NCBI GenBank assembly: GCA_021837545.1
Contig: JAKBFR010000096.1
Location: 1-9,174 of the forward strand
DNA length: 9,174 nucleotides
Direction: 5' to 3'
Origin: Bacillota bacterium
GTDB taxonomy: Bacteria; Bacillota_A; Clostridia; Clostridiales; Clostridiaceae
Position numbers and translations under genes: made by a program. The notes beneath the pieces were generated by a model. That model was given only the letters and a program-made list of their open reading frames with translations, had not been told where the DNA came from and searched no databases. Shown piece after piece: positions 1 through 7,816 of this stretch (the first letter of the stretch is position 1; every line of letters begins with the position of its first letter).

Positions 1-551
1 CTTGATCTCTTGTCTGCTTCTTCTTTTGCCTTACTTTCAATATCTTTTATCATTAAAGCAGCATCATGTGTAATTTCTTTTCTAATTTCATCTAAAAGAA
101 TTGCACGAGCTTCTTCACCAGAAAGGGCTGATACTCTCTCAAGTTCTGCTCTTCTATCCTCATAAAGTTTCTGTACCTTTGCTTCCACTTGTTCTACTTC
201 AAGCATTCTTTCATTGATTGTTTCGTCTTTCTTTTCAAGAAGTTCACCTTTCTTATCAAGCGATTCTTCTCTTTGGATTACTCTTCTTTCAAGCCTCTGA
301 ATCTCACTTCTTCTTTCACGAGATTCCTTATCAAAATCATTTCTTAATTTATGAAGTTCTTCCTTTGCCTCAAGGATTGATTCTTTTTTAGCTGTTTCTG
401 CATCCTTTTTAGCTCTAATTAAAACTTCTTCTGCTTCTTTTTCAAGCGATTCAACTTTAGTTTTCGATGTATTTTGAATCGTTTTATAAACCACTATTCC
501 TAATACTAATAAAACTACTACATCTATTAATATCATTAACGCTATTCCCAC
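1..551 (-). CDS. rny: Ribonuclease Y, N-terminal part (runs off left edge)
   Basis: This is the first 183 codons plus two bases of RNase Y, the membrane-anchored endoribonuclease that starts mRNA decay in Firmicutes. The start chosen is GTG at 551-549, with GGGAGG at 564-559 seven bases upstream; the overlapping ATG at 554-552 hits a stop after two codons. The protein opens MGIALMILIDVVVLLVLGIV, a single hydrophobic anchor of about 20 residues. A long, highly charged Lys/Glu/Arg coiled coil follows from about residue 30 to the end of the visible part, including EEARAILLDEIRKE and IKDIESKAKEEADKRS. This layout of anchor plus coiled coil is diagnostic for the family. The KH and HD catalytic domains (family length about 510-520 residues) would lie beyond the window. 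The position directly after recA matches Bacillus and Clostridium gene order. It has its own promoter, so it is probably transcribed apart from recA. Confidence 0.93.
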   Translation of the reverse strand, partial: MGIALMILIDVVVLLVLGIVVYKTIQNTSKTKVESLEKEAEEVLIRAKKDAETAKKESILEAKEELHKLRNDFDKESRERRSEIQRLERRVIQREESLDKKGELLEKKDETINERMLEVEQVEAKVQKLYEDRRAELERVSALSGEEARAILLDEIRKEITHDAALMIKDIESKAKEEADKRS

Positions 552-598
552 ATAAACACCTCCCAATTTATTATTTTCTCATTATATTCTAACAAGAA

Positions 599-657
599 AG
601 TATAGTCGGTGTCATACTCTTCGCACTGCATTTTGGAATATGATAAACCAGTATTCC
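599..657 (-). other. Possible structured 5' leader of rny
   Basis: Two small inverted repeats lie in the predicted rny leader. One has GGAATA/TATTCC arms at 635-640 and 652-657 with an 11-base loop. The other has AGTAT/ATACT arms at 599-603 and 614-618 with a 10-base loop. Neither is followed by a T-tract, so they are not obvious terminators. They could influence transcript stability, but short stems like these also arise by chance in AT-rich DNA. Confidence 0.3.
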
Positions 658-662
658 CTTTT

Positions 663-691
663 ATTTTATATTAAAAATAAAATTATGTCAA
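663..691 (-). promoter_or_regulatory. Sigma-A promoter of rny
   Basis: Read on the minus strand: a perfect -35 TTGACA (691-686), a 17-base spacer, then -10 TAAAAT (668-663). Transcription would start near 655, giving rny an untranslated leader of roughly 100 nt. This is seen directly in the sequence; use of the promoter is inferred. Confidence 0.8.
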
Positions 692-745
692 GTTTGCTCA
701 TATAATGGTTGTATACTCATTGTACTGTATAATACTTAATTTTAG

Positions 746-786
746 ATATAGCTACATAATGCTAATCAGCACAAATGTAGCTATAT
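746..786. other. Large stem-loop between recA and rny (possible recA terminator)
   Basis: Perfect 12-bp arms (ATATAGCTACAT at 746-757, its complement at 775-786) enclose a 17-base centre. That centre holds its own TGCT/AGCA stem (760-763 with 768-771) around an AATC loop. It lies about 60 bases beyond the recA stop and about 55 bases upstream of the rny -35, where a recA terminator is expected. On neither strand does a run of T follow the stem, so it is not a standard intrinsic terminator. Confidence 0.45.
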
Positions 787-790
787 TATT

Positions 791-814
791 CATTAATATA
801 CTAGTATATTAATG
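791..814. other. Perfect 24-bp palindrome downstream of recA
   Basis: Positions 791-814 read identically on both strands, centred on CTAG, with half-site CATTAATATACT. It lies 35 bases after the recA stop and four bases from the adjoining stem-loop at 746-786. Its lack of a loop fits a dimeric protein binding site at least as well as an RNA hairpin. Its function is unknown. Confidence 0.5.
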
Positions 815-848
815 CAACAATATTATATTGCTTTTTAGTCCTTAAATT

Positions 849-1961
849 CTATTTTTTTATATCCTTAGCAACACCTTTAACTGTATCATTTTTATTATCT
901 TTAGTTTCATTAGTTTTATCCTCTTTAGTTTTGTCTAATATCTCTTCTTTCACTAATTCTGCTAATGGAAGATTGTATTTTTCTCTAATTTTATTTTCTA
1001 TCTCTAATGCTACTTCTGGATTTTCTTTTAAATATATTTTAGAATTTTCTCTTCCTTGGCCTAATCTTATATCACCATAAGAAAACCAAGCTCCACTTTT
1101 TTGAACTATTTCTTCTTTTACACCAACATCTACTATGTTACCATTTCTAGAAATTCCTTCATTATACATAATATCAAACTCTGCTTGTTTAAACGGTGGC
1201 GCTACTTTATTTTTCGTTATCTTAATTCTTGTTCTATTACCAATAATGGAATCACCTTGTTTTATAGAATCTATTCTTCTAATATCCATTCTTACTGATG
1301 CATAAAATTTTAATGCCCTTCCTCCAGTTGTTGTCTCTGGAGAACCAAACATAACTCCAATTTTTTCTCTTAATTGGTTGATGAATATAGCAACGCAATT
1401 AGTCTTATTTATTGATCCAGCAAGTTTTCTTAAGGCTTGTGACATAAGTCTTGCTTGAAGACCCATATGTGAATCTCCCATTTCTCCTTCAATTTCGGCT
1501 TTAGGCACGAGTGCCGCAACAGAATCTATTACTAAAACGTCAATTGCTCCTGAACGAACTAAAGCTTCTGCAATTTCAAGACCTTGTTCCCCTGTATCAG
1601 GTTGAGATATTATTAAACTATCTACATCAACGCCAAGTTTTTGAGCATAACTAGGATCTAACGCATGTTCTGCATCTATATATCCTACAGCCCCTCCTTT
1701 TTTTTGTGCTTCAGCTGCTATATGAAGGGCAATTGTAGTTTTCCCTGAACTTTCTGGTCCATAAATTTCAATAATCCTACCCTTAGGCACTCCACCAATT
1801 CCAAGTGCTATATCTAAATCTAAACATCCAGTTGATATGGCCTCCATTTTTGCAATGTTGTGATCTCCCAGTATCATTACCGATCCTTTTCCAAATTGCT
1901 TTTCTATATGACCCATTGCACTTTCAATTGCTTTTAATTTCTCCGCATCTATATGTCCCAT
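849..1961 (-). CDS. recA: Recombinase RecA
   Basis: RecA is the DNA-dependent ATPase that forms filaments on single-stranded DNA, drives homologous strand exchange and triggers LexA self-cleavage in the SOS response. The 370-residue protein has Walker A GPESSGKT (68-75), the catalytic glutamate in DAEHALD (Glu98), Walker B VLVID (142-146), the RecA signature ALKFYASVR (216-224), and the loop-2 region after INQLREKIG (about 195-212). Length and order are normal. The last 27 residues are a low-complexity Lys/Asp/Glu/Thr tail with more lysine than the acidic tail of E. coli RecA. The ATG at 1961-1959 has GGGAGG at 1978-1973, 11 bases upstream, a slightly long spacing. A consensus promoter and a LexA box lie directly upstream, so the gene is almost certainly DNA-damage inducible. 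Unlike the Bacillus order, no cinA lies between pgsA and recA. Confidence 0.99.
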   Translation of the reverse strand: MGHIDAEKLKAIESAMGHIEKQFGKGSVMILGDHNIAKMEAISTGCLDLDIALGIGGVPKGRIIEIYGPESSGKTTIALHIAAEAQKKGGAVGYIDAEHALDPSYAQKLGVDVDSLIISQPDTGEQGLEIAEALVRSGAIDVLVIDSVAALVPKAEIEGEMGDSHMGLQARLMSQALRKLAGSINKTNCVAIFINQLREKIGVMFGSPETTTGGRALKFYASVRMDIRRIDSIKQGDSIIGNRTRIKITKNKVAPPFKQAEFDIMYNEGISRNGNIVDVGVKEEIVQKSGAWFSYGDIRLGQGRENSKIYLKENPEVALEIENKIREKYNLPLAELVKEEILDKTKEDKTNETKDNKNDTVKGVAKDIKK

Positions 1962-1980
1962 AATATTAAATTCCTCCCAT

Positions 1981-1994
1981 CGAACTTATGTTCT
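1981..1994. promoter_or_regulatory. LexA (SOS) box of recA
   Basis: CGAACTTATGTTCT on the plus strand fits the Gram-positive LexA operator CGAAC-N4-GTTCG except for the last base. It lies just downstream of the recA -10, over the predicted transcription start near 1994. Bound LexA would block initiation there. The sequence match is direct; binding is inferred from the known regulation of recA in Firmicutes. Confidence 0.88.
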
Positions 1995-2000
1995 GTATTC

Positions 2001-2029
2001 ATTATAAATTACTTGTAAAGTATAGTCAA
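2001..2029 (-). promoter_or_regulatory. Sigma-A promoter of recA
   Basis: On the minus strand: TTGACT (2029-2024), a 17-base spacer, then a perfect TATAAT (2006-2001). The predicted start falls inside the LexA box, leaving a leader of about 30 nt before the recA ATG. Confidence 0.92.
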
Positions 2030-2040
2030 TAATTAATTCT

Positions 2041-2080
2041 AAGAAAAATTCCTTCTTTAAATTCATTAAAAGAAGGAATT
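2041..2080 (-). terminator. Intrinsic terminator of the rimO-pgsA unit
   Basis: Perfect 12-bp arms AATTCCTTCTTT and AAAGAAGGAATT (2080-2069 and 2058-2047 on the minus strand) flank a 10-base loop. They are followed by TTTCTT, which extends the T-rich end of the stem. It sits about 75 bases after the pgsA stop and just before the recA promoter, so it separates the two transcription units. Confidence 0.85.
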
Positions 2081-2155
2081 ATCTAATTTATATCCACTTT
2101 TTTATATTCTTAAACATGATTTTTATTTATAATTTAAATTTTTTATTCATTTATT

Positions 2156-2746
2156 TTATTCATCAATAGATACAGCATCTTTATTTTTTTTAAAATAATC
2201 ATAACCTGAAATTAGAGTTATTACAACTGCAATCATTAGCATTATAGTTGGTACTATTCCAAAAAATTCCTTTATATAATAATTATCAATCACAAAAATT
2301 TTCAAAAGTTTTGCATCATGTATATTTACTTTTAATAGCAATAAAATTATCGCTATTATTTGTATTACAGTCTTTATTTTCCCCCACCAACTTGCAGCAA
2401 TAACTCTACCTTGTGCTGCTGCTATTGATCTTAATCCCGAGACAGCAAATTCACGTGCAATTATAACGACTACTGCCCATGCTGGTACTACATGTAATTC
2501 AACTAATGAAATTAATGCTGTAGTAACTAATAATTTGTCTGCTAAAGGATCCATAAATTTCCCAAAGTTAGTTATTTGATTTCTACTTCTAGCAACATAT
2601 CCATCTAACTTATCAGTTATTGAAGCTAAGATAAATATGAAAGTAGCCATAAAACTTCCATATGGAATATCTTTCGTAGCTATAAATAACAAAAATACAG
2701 GAACTAAAAATATTCTAATTAAGGTTAACTTATTTGCAAGATTCAT
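2156..2746 (-). CDS. pgsA: CDP-diacylglycerol--glycerol-3-phosphate 3-phosphatidyltransferase (PGP synthase)
   Basis: This integral membrane enzyme transfers the phosphatidyl group from CDP-diacylglycerol to glycerol-3-phosphate, the committed step to phosphatidylglycerol and cardiolipin. The 196-residue protein carries the full CDP-alcohol phosphatidyltransferase signature DG-x2-AR-x8-G-x3-D-x3-D: Asp48-Gly49, Ala52-Arg53, Gly62, Asp66 and Asp70, with the preceding metal-ligand candidate Asp45. Hydrophobic segments lie near residues 10-24, 31-45, 72-97, 125-140 and 163-181, as expected for the family. The length is normal. The ATG at 2746-2744 lies inside the end of rimO (17-bp overlap) with a modest GGGAG nine bases upstream, so translation is probably coupled to rimO. 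I see no separate promoter. The terminator at 2041-2080 closes the unit. Confidence 0.96.
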   Translation of the reverse strand: MNLANKLTLIRIFLVPVFLLFIATKDIPYGSFMATFIFILASITDKLDGYVARSRNQITNFGKFMDPLADKLLVTTALISLVELHVVPAWAVVVIIAREFAVSGLRSIAAAQGRVIAASWWGKIKTVIQIIAIILLLLKVNIHDAKLLKIFVIDNYYIKEFFGIVPTIMLMIAVVITLISGYDYFKKNKDAVSIDE

Positions 2747-4124
2747 CTACAACAACTCCCACTAAATCGTAATCCATATTCTCAATTATTTTGACCTTTA
2801 TAAATTCACCAACTTCTATATTTTTTGATGATTCAAATAATACACTTGCATCTATATCAGGAGCCATCTCGTAGCTTCTTCCATAGTAACTCTTACCATT
2901 ATATCCCTCAACAAGAATATCATATAACTTTCCAATTTTCAATTTATTTATTTGCTCTGATATGCCCTTTTGTACTAACATTAATTTTTCTTCTCTTTTT
3001 TTCTTGATTTCTTCTACTATCTGTCCTTCCATCATTGCCGCTGGAGTATCTTCTTCTTGAGAATATGTAAACACCCCTACCTTATCAAGCTTATATTCTT
3101 CGATAAAATCGATTATTTCATTAAAATCTTCTTCAGTTTCTTTTGGAAATCCAACTATAAAAGTTGTTCTTAATATAATTCCTGAAATCTTTTCTCTTAA
3201 TTTGTTTATTTTATTTATTATATCTTGCTTACTTGTTTTTCGTCCCATAAGCTTTAAAATATTATTACTTATATGTTGAATTGGTAAATCTAAGTACTTT
3301 ACAACTTTTTCATTACTTGCAATTTCATCTATAAGTTCATCATATATCTCTTCTGGGTAACAATAAAGCACTCTAATCCACTTAATTCCTTCAATCTTAG
3401 ATAACTCTCTAATCAATAAATGAAGACTTTTCTTTTCATAAATATCACTGCCGTATAAAGTGGTATCTTGAGCTATAAGTATTATCTCTTTAACTCCACT
3501 TCCGCTTAAATCCTTCGCTTCATTTATAATATTCTCCATTTTTCTGCTTCTAAATTTCCCTCTTATTTTAGGAATTATACAATATGTGCAAAAATTATTA
3601 CATCCCTCAGCTATTCTAATATACGCACTTTCTTTTTGAGTTGTAAGAATTCTTTTTCCTTCATTAATATTTTCATCAGAGTAATTTAAAAGTTCTGAAG
3701 CTTTTTTATTTCCCTCTATGAAATCTGTTATAAATTCATTTATTTTATTATAATCATTAACTCCAAGCATTATATCTATTTCAGGTATTAAATTTCTTAA
3801 TTCCTCCCCATACCTTTGAGTAAGACATCCTGTTGCTATAAGTAGTTTACATTTATAATTAATTTTATAATTTGCCATTTCTAAAATTGTATCAATAGAT
3901 TCTTGCTTGGCACTTTCTATGAATCCGCATGTGTTTACAATAATTATATCTGCATCTTTAGGATTGCTTGTTATTTCATATTCACTACTCATCTTACCTA
4001 ATATTATTTCAGAATCAACTCTGTTTTTATCACAGCCTAAACTAACCATTCCTACCTTATATTTATTTGAGATAGTATTGCATTTTTCTTTTACATTTGT
4101 TATTTCTATTTTATTCTCACTCAA
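2730..4124 (-). CDS. rimO: Ribosomal protein S12 methylthiotransferase RimO
   Basis: RimO is a radical SAM enzyme that adds a methylthio group to the conserved aspartate of ribosomal protein S12. The 464-residue protein has the N-terminal MTTase domain with cluster cysteines Cys31, Cys66 and Cys100, and the radical SAM motif CNNFCTYC (Cys175, Cys179, Cys182). A C-terminal TRAM domain runs from about 392 to 459. The segment [14 protein letters not shown] in the TRAM domain is typical of RimO rather than the tRNA enzyme MiaB. Translation starts at TTG (4124-4122), supported by a strong AGGAGG at 4140-4135 ten bases upstream. This gives about 20 residues more before VSLGCDKN than RimO usually has; the next in-frame Met is residue 26, without such a site. 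The gene overlaps pgsA by 17 bp and has its own promoter. Confidence 0.95.
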   Translation of the reverse strand: MSENKIEITNVKEKCNTISNKYKVGMVSLGCDKNRVDSEIILGKMSSEYEITSNPKDADIIIVNTCGFIESAKQESIDTILEMANYKINYKCKLLIATGCLTQRYGEELRNLIPEIDIMLGVNDYNKINEFITDFIEGNKKASELLNYSDENINEGKRILTTQKESAYIRIAEGCNNFCTYCIIPKIRGKFRSRKMENIINEAKDLSGSGVKEIILIAQDTTLYGSDIYEKKSLHLLIRELSKIEGIKWIRVLYCYPEEIYDELIDEIASNEKVVKYLDLPIQHISNNILKLMGRKTSKQDIINKINKLREKISGIILRTTFIVGFPKETEEDFNEIIDFIEEYKLDKVGVFTYSQEEDTPAAMMEGQIVEEIKKKREEKLMLVQKGISEQINKLKIGKLYDILVEGYNGKSYYGRSYEMAPDIDASVLFESSKNIEVGEFIKVKIIENMDYDLVGVVVDESCK

Positions 4125-4157
4125 GTCTCTATATCCTCCTGTATTCTAATAGTTCTA

Positions 4158-4187
4158 ATTATAACAAATTAAAACTATATTTTACAA
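4158..4187 (-). promoter_or_regulatory. Extended -10 promoter of rimO-pgsA
   Basis: On the minus strand: -35-like TTGTAA (4187-4182), an 18-base spacer, then TATAAT (4163-4158) preceded by TGT, an extended -10. The predicted start near 4151 leaves a short leader of about 27 nt to the TTG start of rimO. Confidence 0.75.
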
Positions 4188-4289
4188 GCTACTATTATAA
4201 TATATACTATTACATTACATAAAAATCATTTAATTATTGAACTTTAAGCACAAAAAACAAAATTACAATCCAGATGTACTCTATATATT

Positions 4290-4404
4290 TTATCTTAAGA
4301 TAACATGCCCCTTTGAGGTATATTGTCCCTTAATGTCCATAATGCCATCCTTTTTATTATGTAACGAGGCAAGTTCAGTTCATAGCAGGCTATGAGCGGA
4401 ACTT
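4290..4404. repeat. Candidate dispersed intergenic element or small RNA between ftsK and rimO
   Basis: This stretch is about 42% G+C by my count over 4304-4404, while the flanks are nearly pure A/T. One end is a perfect 14-bp palindrome, TTATCTTAAGATAA (4290-4303). The other is a strong stem-loop at 4371-4404: AAGTTC/GAACTT outer arms, one mismatch and one wobble, then TCATAG/CTATGA around a CAGG loop. On the minus strand it holds two overlapping mini-ORFs. One is MDIKGQYTSKGHVILR (4340-4290), with AAGGA seven bases before its ATG. The other is MALWTLRDNIPQRGMLS (4348-4295). I do not recognise a known riboswitch. A mobile or dispersed repeat seems most likely, but a single copy cannot prove it. 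The rest of the gap (4188-4289 and 4405-4464) is plain AT-rich DNA. Confidence 0.45.
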
Positions 4405-4464
4405 ATCAAATTAGTATATCTAAAATAGACAATCTTCCAATTTGTTATTTTTTGAACATTTTGT

Positions 4465-4496
4465 AAACTTAATTTTTAAAAATTAACATAAAGTTT
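4465..4496. other. AT-rich dyad downstream of ftsK
   Basis: A perfect 18-bp palindrome at 4469-4486 (half-site TTAATTTTT) is framed by AAACTT (4465-4470) and AAGTTT (4491-4496), giving nested pairing options. It contains only A and T in its core, so it may be a composition effect. No function can be assigned. Confidence 0.25.
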
Positions 4497-4511
4497 AATT
4501 TAATTTCATAT

Positions 4512-4539
4512 TTTGTTTAAATTTATAGATTTAAACAAA
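4512..4539 (-). terminator. Weak candidate terminator of ftsK
   Basis: Arms of 11 bp (TTTGTTTAAAT and ATTTAAACAAA) enclose a 6-base loop, starting 15 bases after the ftsK stop codon on the minus strand. The position is right for a terminator, but the stem has one G-C pair and no clear T-tract follows. Termination here would be inefficient, and some read-through into rimO is possible. Confidence 0.35.
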
Positions 4540-4554
4540 CAAATTGAAAACACC

Positions 4555-6942
4555 TTAGTTATTTTCATTATTCTCATCTAAAAGTTGCTGCCTTGTAATA
4601 AGCACTTGCCTTGGTCTACTTCCATCCTTTTCAGATATAATTCCTCTTTCTTCTAATTGATCCATGATTCTAGAAGCTCTATTAAATCCTATTCTAAATT
4701 TTCTTTGAATAAATGAAGTTGATGCTTGACCATACTCTATTACCGCATTTATTACTTCATTAAGTAATTCATCTACATCATCATTATTTTGACCTGACTC
4801 TGATGATTTCGAATCTGTTGCGCTATTAATATGATCAATTATATCTTCTTCATAATTACTATCGCCCTGTTCACTTTTAATAAACGAAACAACTTGTTCA
4901 ACTTCTTCTTCAGATATAAAACAACCTTGTACTCTAAGAGGTTTGCTTTCTCCAACAGGATAATATAACATATCTCCTTTCCCAAGAAGTTTTTCTGCAC
5001 CTGCTCCATCTAAAATGGTTCTTGAATCTATTTGAGATGAAACAGCAAAGGATATTCTAGATGGTATATTAGCTTTAATAACGCCTGTTATTACATCTAC
5101 TGATGGTCTTTGAGTTGCTATAACCAAATGCATACCAGCAGCTCTTGCCATTTGAGCTAATCTTCCAATGTAATCTTCCACATCATTTGGACATACCATC
5201 ATTAGGTCAGCAAGTTCATCTACAATTATAACTATATAAGGAATCTTTTGTTCTATAATTCCTTTATTAAATAATTCATTATACGATTCCATGTTTCTAA
5301 CTCCGCAATCTGCAAAAAGCTTGTATCTATTGGTCATTTCATTTACTGCCCAATTCAAAGCTGCGGCTGCCTTTTTAGGATCTGTAACAACAGGAATTAA
5401 AAGATGTGGTATTCCATTATAAACATTTAATTCAACAACCTTAGGATCAACCATAAGAAGTTTAACTTCATCAGGATTATATTTATATAGTAAACTTATT
5501 ATAAGTGAATTTATACATACACTTTTACCTGAACCAGTTGCTCCTGCAATTAACGTATGTGGCATTTTGCTTAAATCCCCTACAACACATTTGCCAGAAA
5601 TATCTTTTCCAAGTGCAAACGCTAACTTTTTCTTAGAATTAATGAATTCATCATTTTCTAATACTTCTCTTAAAAATACCGGAGTTTGTTTTCCATTTGG
5701 AACTTCTATACCAACTGCTGCTTTTCCCGGAATTGGAGCTTCTATTCTTATTCCTGAAGCCGCAAGTCCTAGTGCTATATCATCTGATAAGTTTACAATT
5801 TTACTAACTTTAACTCCTGGACTTGGTTGAAGCTCAAATCTTGTAACAGACGGACCTTTAGTTACCTGTGTAACCTTTGCATCAACCCCAAAATTCGATA
5901 ATATTTCTTCAAGTTTATTTGCATTTTCTATTAACTCTTTTTTATCCGTACTATTTAGTTTAGTATTAGCATTTAATTTTAATAATTCTATAGTGGGATG
6001 TTTATACTCTTTTACCTCTTTAGATTCAGACATATGTTCTTGTATCTCTTTATTAACCACTTCTTTAACTTCATTATCTAAATTTTCTTTTTTACGGGAA
6101 TGATTTTGTCCCGTCTTTTCCAAGAAATTATCTATTTGAATATCTGATGAAATTTCAGCTTTTAACTGTGGCAGAGCTTCTTCTTCTTCATTGGAATCCT
6201 TCATAAAATCTAAAATTTTTATTTTTTTGTTAACTCCAGATAAAAAAGCTTCTTTTTCAATTTTGTTTTTTTCTTCACTTCCATCCTTTTCTACTATGTT
6301 TATGAAGTTTTCACGAGTTTTTTTCTCCGAATTTTTTTCTCTTTCTTTCACTTTTTTATTTCTATTATTTCTTATTTTTTCTCCTTTGTTATATGCCTTT
6401 ATACCTAAATCATATAAAGTAATATCAAAAATTAAAATAATAGCTATTATTGAAAAAGCAAGAAGAATTATATAGGTTCCCAATACTCCTACCATTTTAT
6501 AAAGTGGATAGCATATAAGATATGATATTATTCCTCCATGGACAGTTTTAGTGTTATCACTAATTATCCATTTTATATTTTCAAAAAAATTAATTGGACT
6601 ATCTAAGCCTTGAATATTTATAATTCCAAATATTAACGTAATAACAACTACTAATATGCTTATTCCGAAAAATTTCTTATTTAACTTAATATTTCCCCTT
6701 GTTTTTATATATTCAAATCCAAAATATATTAAATAAATAGGCACTACATTTGCACCTACTCCAATTACTGTATACGATATTCTTTGTGCTAAAGATGATA
6801 ATATTCCAGCTAAAGATGTATATATTGCTATGCCAAGTATTATTCCTGTTGCAATATACACGATTCCTACTATATCCGGATTTATTGTATTTTCATCTTT
6901 TTTGCTTTTCGCAGTGCTATTTTTGCCTTTAGTCCTAGCCAA
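4555..6942 (-). CDS. ftsK: DNA translocase FtsK/SpoIIIE
   Basis: This is a septum-located, ATP-driven DNA pump that clears or moves chromosomal DNA through the closing division or sporulation septum. The 795-residue protein starts with a basic stretch, then about four membrane segments (near 23-47, 57-78, 92-112, 150-174). A charged, Glu/Lys-rich linker follows (about 185-310), then the alpha and beta motor domains (about 315-690). Walker A is GATGSGKS (467-474) and Walker B is [10 protein letters not shown] (571-580). The C-terminal gamma winged-helix domain (about 725-785, with [20 protein letters not shown]) reads DNA polarity signals. The length matches SpoIIIE-type proteins. The start is TTG (6942-6940), with a perfect GAGGTGA (6955-6949) six bases upstream. 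The gene is commonly named ftsK or spoIIIE in clostridia, and sequence alone does not separate the two roles. I found no convincing promoter; a hairpin lies upstream at 6995-7034. Confidence 0.96.
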   Translation of the reverse strand: MARTKGKNSTAKSKKDENTINPDIVGIVYIATGIILGIAIYTSLAGILSSLAQRISYTVIGVGANVVPIYLIYFGFEYIKTRGNIKLNKKFFGISILVVVITLIFGIINIQGLDSPINFFENIKWIISDNTKTVHGGIISYLICYPLYKMVGVLGTYIILLAFSIIAIILIFDITLYDLGIKAYNKGEKIRNNRNKKVKEREKNSEKKTRENFINIVEKDGSEEKNKIEKEAFLSGVNKKIKILDFMKDSNEEEEALPQLKAEISSDIQIDNFLEKTGQNHSRKKENLDNEVKEVVNKEIQEHMSESKEVKEYKHPTIELLKLNANTKLNSTDKKELIENANKLEEILSNFGVDAKVTQVTKGPSVTRFELQPSPGVKVSKIVNLSDDIALGLAASGIRIEAPIPGKAAVGIEVPNGKQTPVFLREVLENDEFINSKKKLAFALGKDISGKCVVGDLSKMPHTLIAGATGSGKSVCINSLIISLLYKYNPDEVKLLMVDPKVVELNVYNGIPHLLIPVVTDPKKAAAALNWAVNEMTNRYKLFADCGVRNMESYNELFNKGIIEQKIPYIVIIVDELADLMMVCPNDVEDYIGRLAQMARAAGMHLVIATQRPSVDVITGVIKANIPSRISFAVSSQIDSRTILDGAGAEKLLGKGDMLYYPVGESKPLRVQGCFISEEEVEQVVSFIKSEQGDSNYEEDIIDHINSATDSKSSESGQNNDDVDELLNEVINAVIEYGQASTSFIQRKFRIGFNRASRIMDQLEERGIISEKDGSRPRQVLITRQQLLDENNENN

Positions 6943-6994
6943 TTTAAATCACCTCATATTTTTATTTCTACATTAAATAATTATTATCCTCTAT

Positions 6995-7034
6995 TTTTAT
7001 TAAATATACGTACTCCAACATATATTTAATAAAA
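6995..7034. other. 40-nt hairpin in the ftsK upstream region
   Basis: Fourteen perfect base pairs (6995-7008 with 7021-7034) are extended by a wobble pair on the minus strand and one G-C pair, closing an 8-base loop, TTGGAGTA on the minus strand. It lies about 40-55 bases before the ftsK ribosome binding site and 33 bases beyond the tepA terminator T-tract. The transcribed strand shows no T-tract after it, so it is more likely an operator or a leader structure than a terminator. Confidence 0.4.
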
Positions 7035-7066
7035 TCAAACGTTTATTCCCCTTTAATAAGATAACA

Positions 7067-7107
7067 CTAAAAACAAAAATCGGCTATAGATTTTTTCTAT
7101 AACCGAT
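7067..7107 (-). terminator. Intrinsic terminator of the tepA-type gene
   Basis: On the minus strand, ATCGGTTATAGA (7107-7096) pairs with TCTATAGCCGAT (7090-7079) through one G-T wobble around a 5-base loop. TTTTGTTTTT follows directly. The stem begins four bases after the stop codon, a textbook intrinsic terminator that isolates this gene from ftsK. Confidence 0.93.
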
Positions 7108-7111
7108 CCTC

Positions 7112-7816
7112 TTATTTTTCTATAAGTTCATTAAGTTTATCTAAAGCATCATGTATTCCTCCCACCTTGTCAATCAGTCCACAATCTACTGCCTGCTTCC
7201 CAATTAACATTGTGCCCACATCATTAAGTAAATCATCTGTTTGTAGCATAAGTTTTTCTAGAGTTTCTTGCTTTATATTTGATGTCCTTACTATAAATTC
7301 ATTTACTCTCTCTTGCATTTTTTTAAAATAGTCAAATGTTTGAGATACTCCAATCACAAATCCATTCATTCTCACTGGATGAACTATCATAGTTGCAGAT
7401 GGAGTAATAAATGAAAAATCTGAAGATGTTGCAAGGGGCACACCTATCGAATGTCCCCCACCAATCACTATAGATACTGTAGCTTTAGACATGCTACGAA
7501 TCATCTCCGATATAGCAAGACCAGCCTCTACATCGCCTCCAACAGTATTTAATACTATAAGTAACCCCTTAACTTCATCATTTTGTTCAATATCTATTAA
7601 TTGAGGTATAATGTGCTCATATTTGGTAGTTTTTGTTTGTGGTGGAAGAACTGAATGTCCTTCGATTTGACCAATTATAGATAAAACTTGAATTCTTCTA
7701 TTTGGATTTGTTAAATCTGTATTTCCTAGTTCCTTCACATTCTGTATTTTATCTTGTACTTCCGATTTATTCTTTTCTCTTTCTGAATATTCACTCTTGA
7801 AAATATTTTTATCCAT
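7112..7816 (-). CDS. tepA: ClpP-family serine protease, TepA type
   Basis: This is a cytosolic member of the ClpP/crotonase-fold protease family. It resembles the Bacillus protein TepA (YmfB), which was linked to protein translocation and spore protein degradation; its true substrates are unclear. The 234-residue protein has a charged N-terminal extension of about 40 residues and no signal peptide. The ClpP core has the oxyanion-region glycines NTVGGDVEAG (90-99), the nucleophile in GGGHSIGVPLA (Ser123), and the histidine in MIVHPVR (His146). The third residue is probably Asp194 or Asp195 in LQTDDLLNDVG. The C-terminal GLIDKVGG matches the usual ClpP end. The ATG at 7816-7814 has AGGAGG at 7831-7826, nine bases upstream. 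Placement before spoIIIE/ftsK is the same in Bacillus. A perfect inverted repeat covers the translation start (see 7815-7869). I found no convincing promoter. Confidence 0.85.
   Translation of the reverse strand: MDKNIFKSEYSEREKNKSEVQDKIQNVKELGNTDLTNPNRRIQVLSIIGQIEGHSVLPPQTKTTKYEHIIPQLIDIEQNDEVKGLLIVLNTVGGDVEAGLAISEMIRSMSKATVSIVIGGGHSIGVPLATSSDFSFITPSATMIVHPVRMNGFVIGVSQTFDYFKKMQERVNEFIVRTSNIKQETLEKLMLQTDDLLNDVGTMLIGKQAVDCGLIDKVGGIHDALDKLNELIEK

Noticed and set aside
746..814. CRISPR-like or tandem repeat between recA and rny
   Set aside because: The two dyads differ in sequence and do not recur with a spacer pattern.
1101..1298. Plus-strand open frame inside recA
   Set aside because: Antisense to the catalytic and loop-2 part of a certain recA gene; the predicted peptide is low-complexity Tyr/Phe/Ile and has no supporting ribosome binding site.
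2825..3007. Plus-strand open frame inside rimO
   Set aside because: Antisense to the TRAM region of rimO, with composition expected from reversed AT-rich coding sequence.
3907..4149. Plus-strand open frame over the start of rimO
   Set aside because: Antisense to the cysteine-containing N-terminal domain; its hydrophobic appearance comes from complementing Lys/Asn/Glu codons.
4290..4404. Known riboswitch or T-box upstream of rimO
   Set aside because: No recognisable aptamer core or T-box motif is visible, and the segment lies upstream of the rimO promoter rather than in its leader.
5567..5830. Plus-strand open frame inside ftsK
   Set aside because: Opposite the conserved motor domain of ftsK; no independent evidence for expression.
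6191..6475. Plus-strand Phe/Ser/Leu-rich open frame opposite the ftsK linker
   Set aside because: The mirror of the Glu/Lys-rich linker (GAA/AAA codons give TTC/TTT), so the apparent membrane protein is an artefact.
1..7816. A novel multi-gene system in the housekeeping block
   Set aside because: Every gene belongs to a well-known core family in a conserved Firmicute order; novelty here is limited to the intergenic structures.
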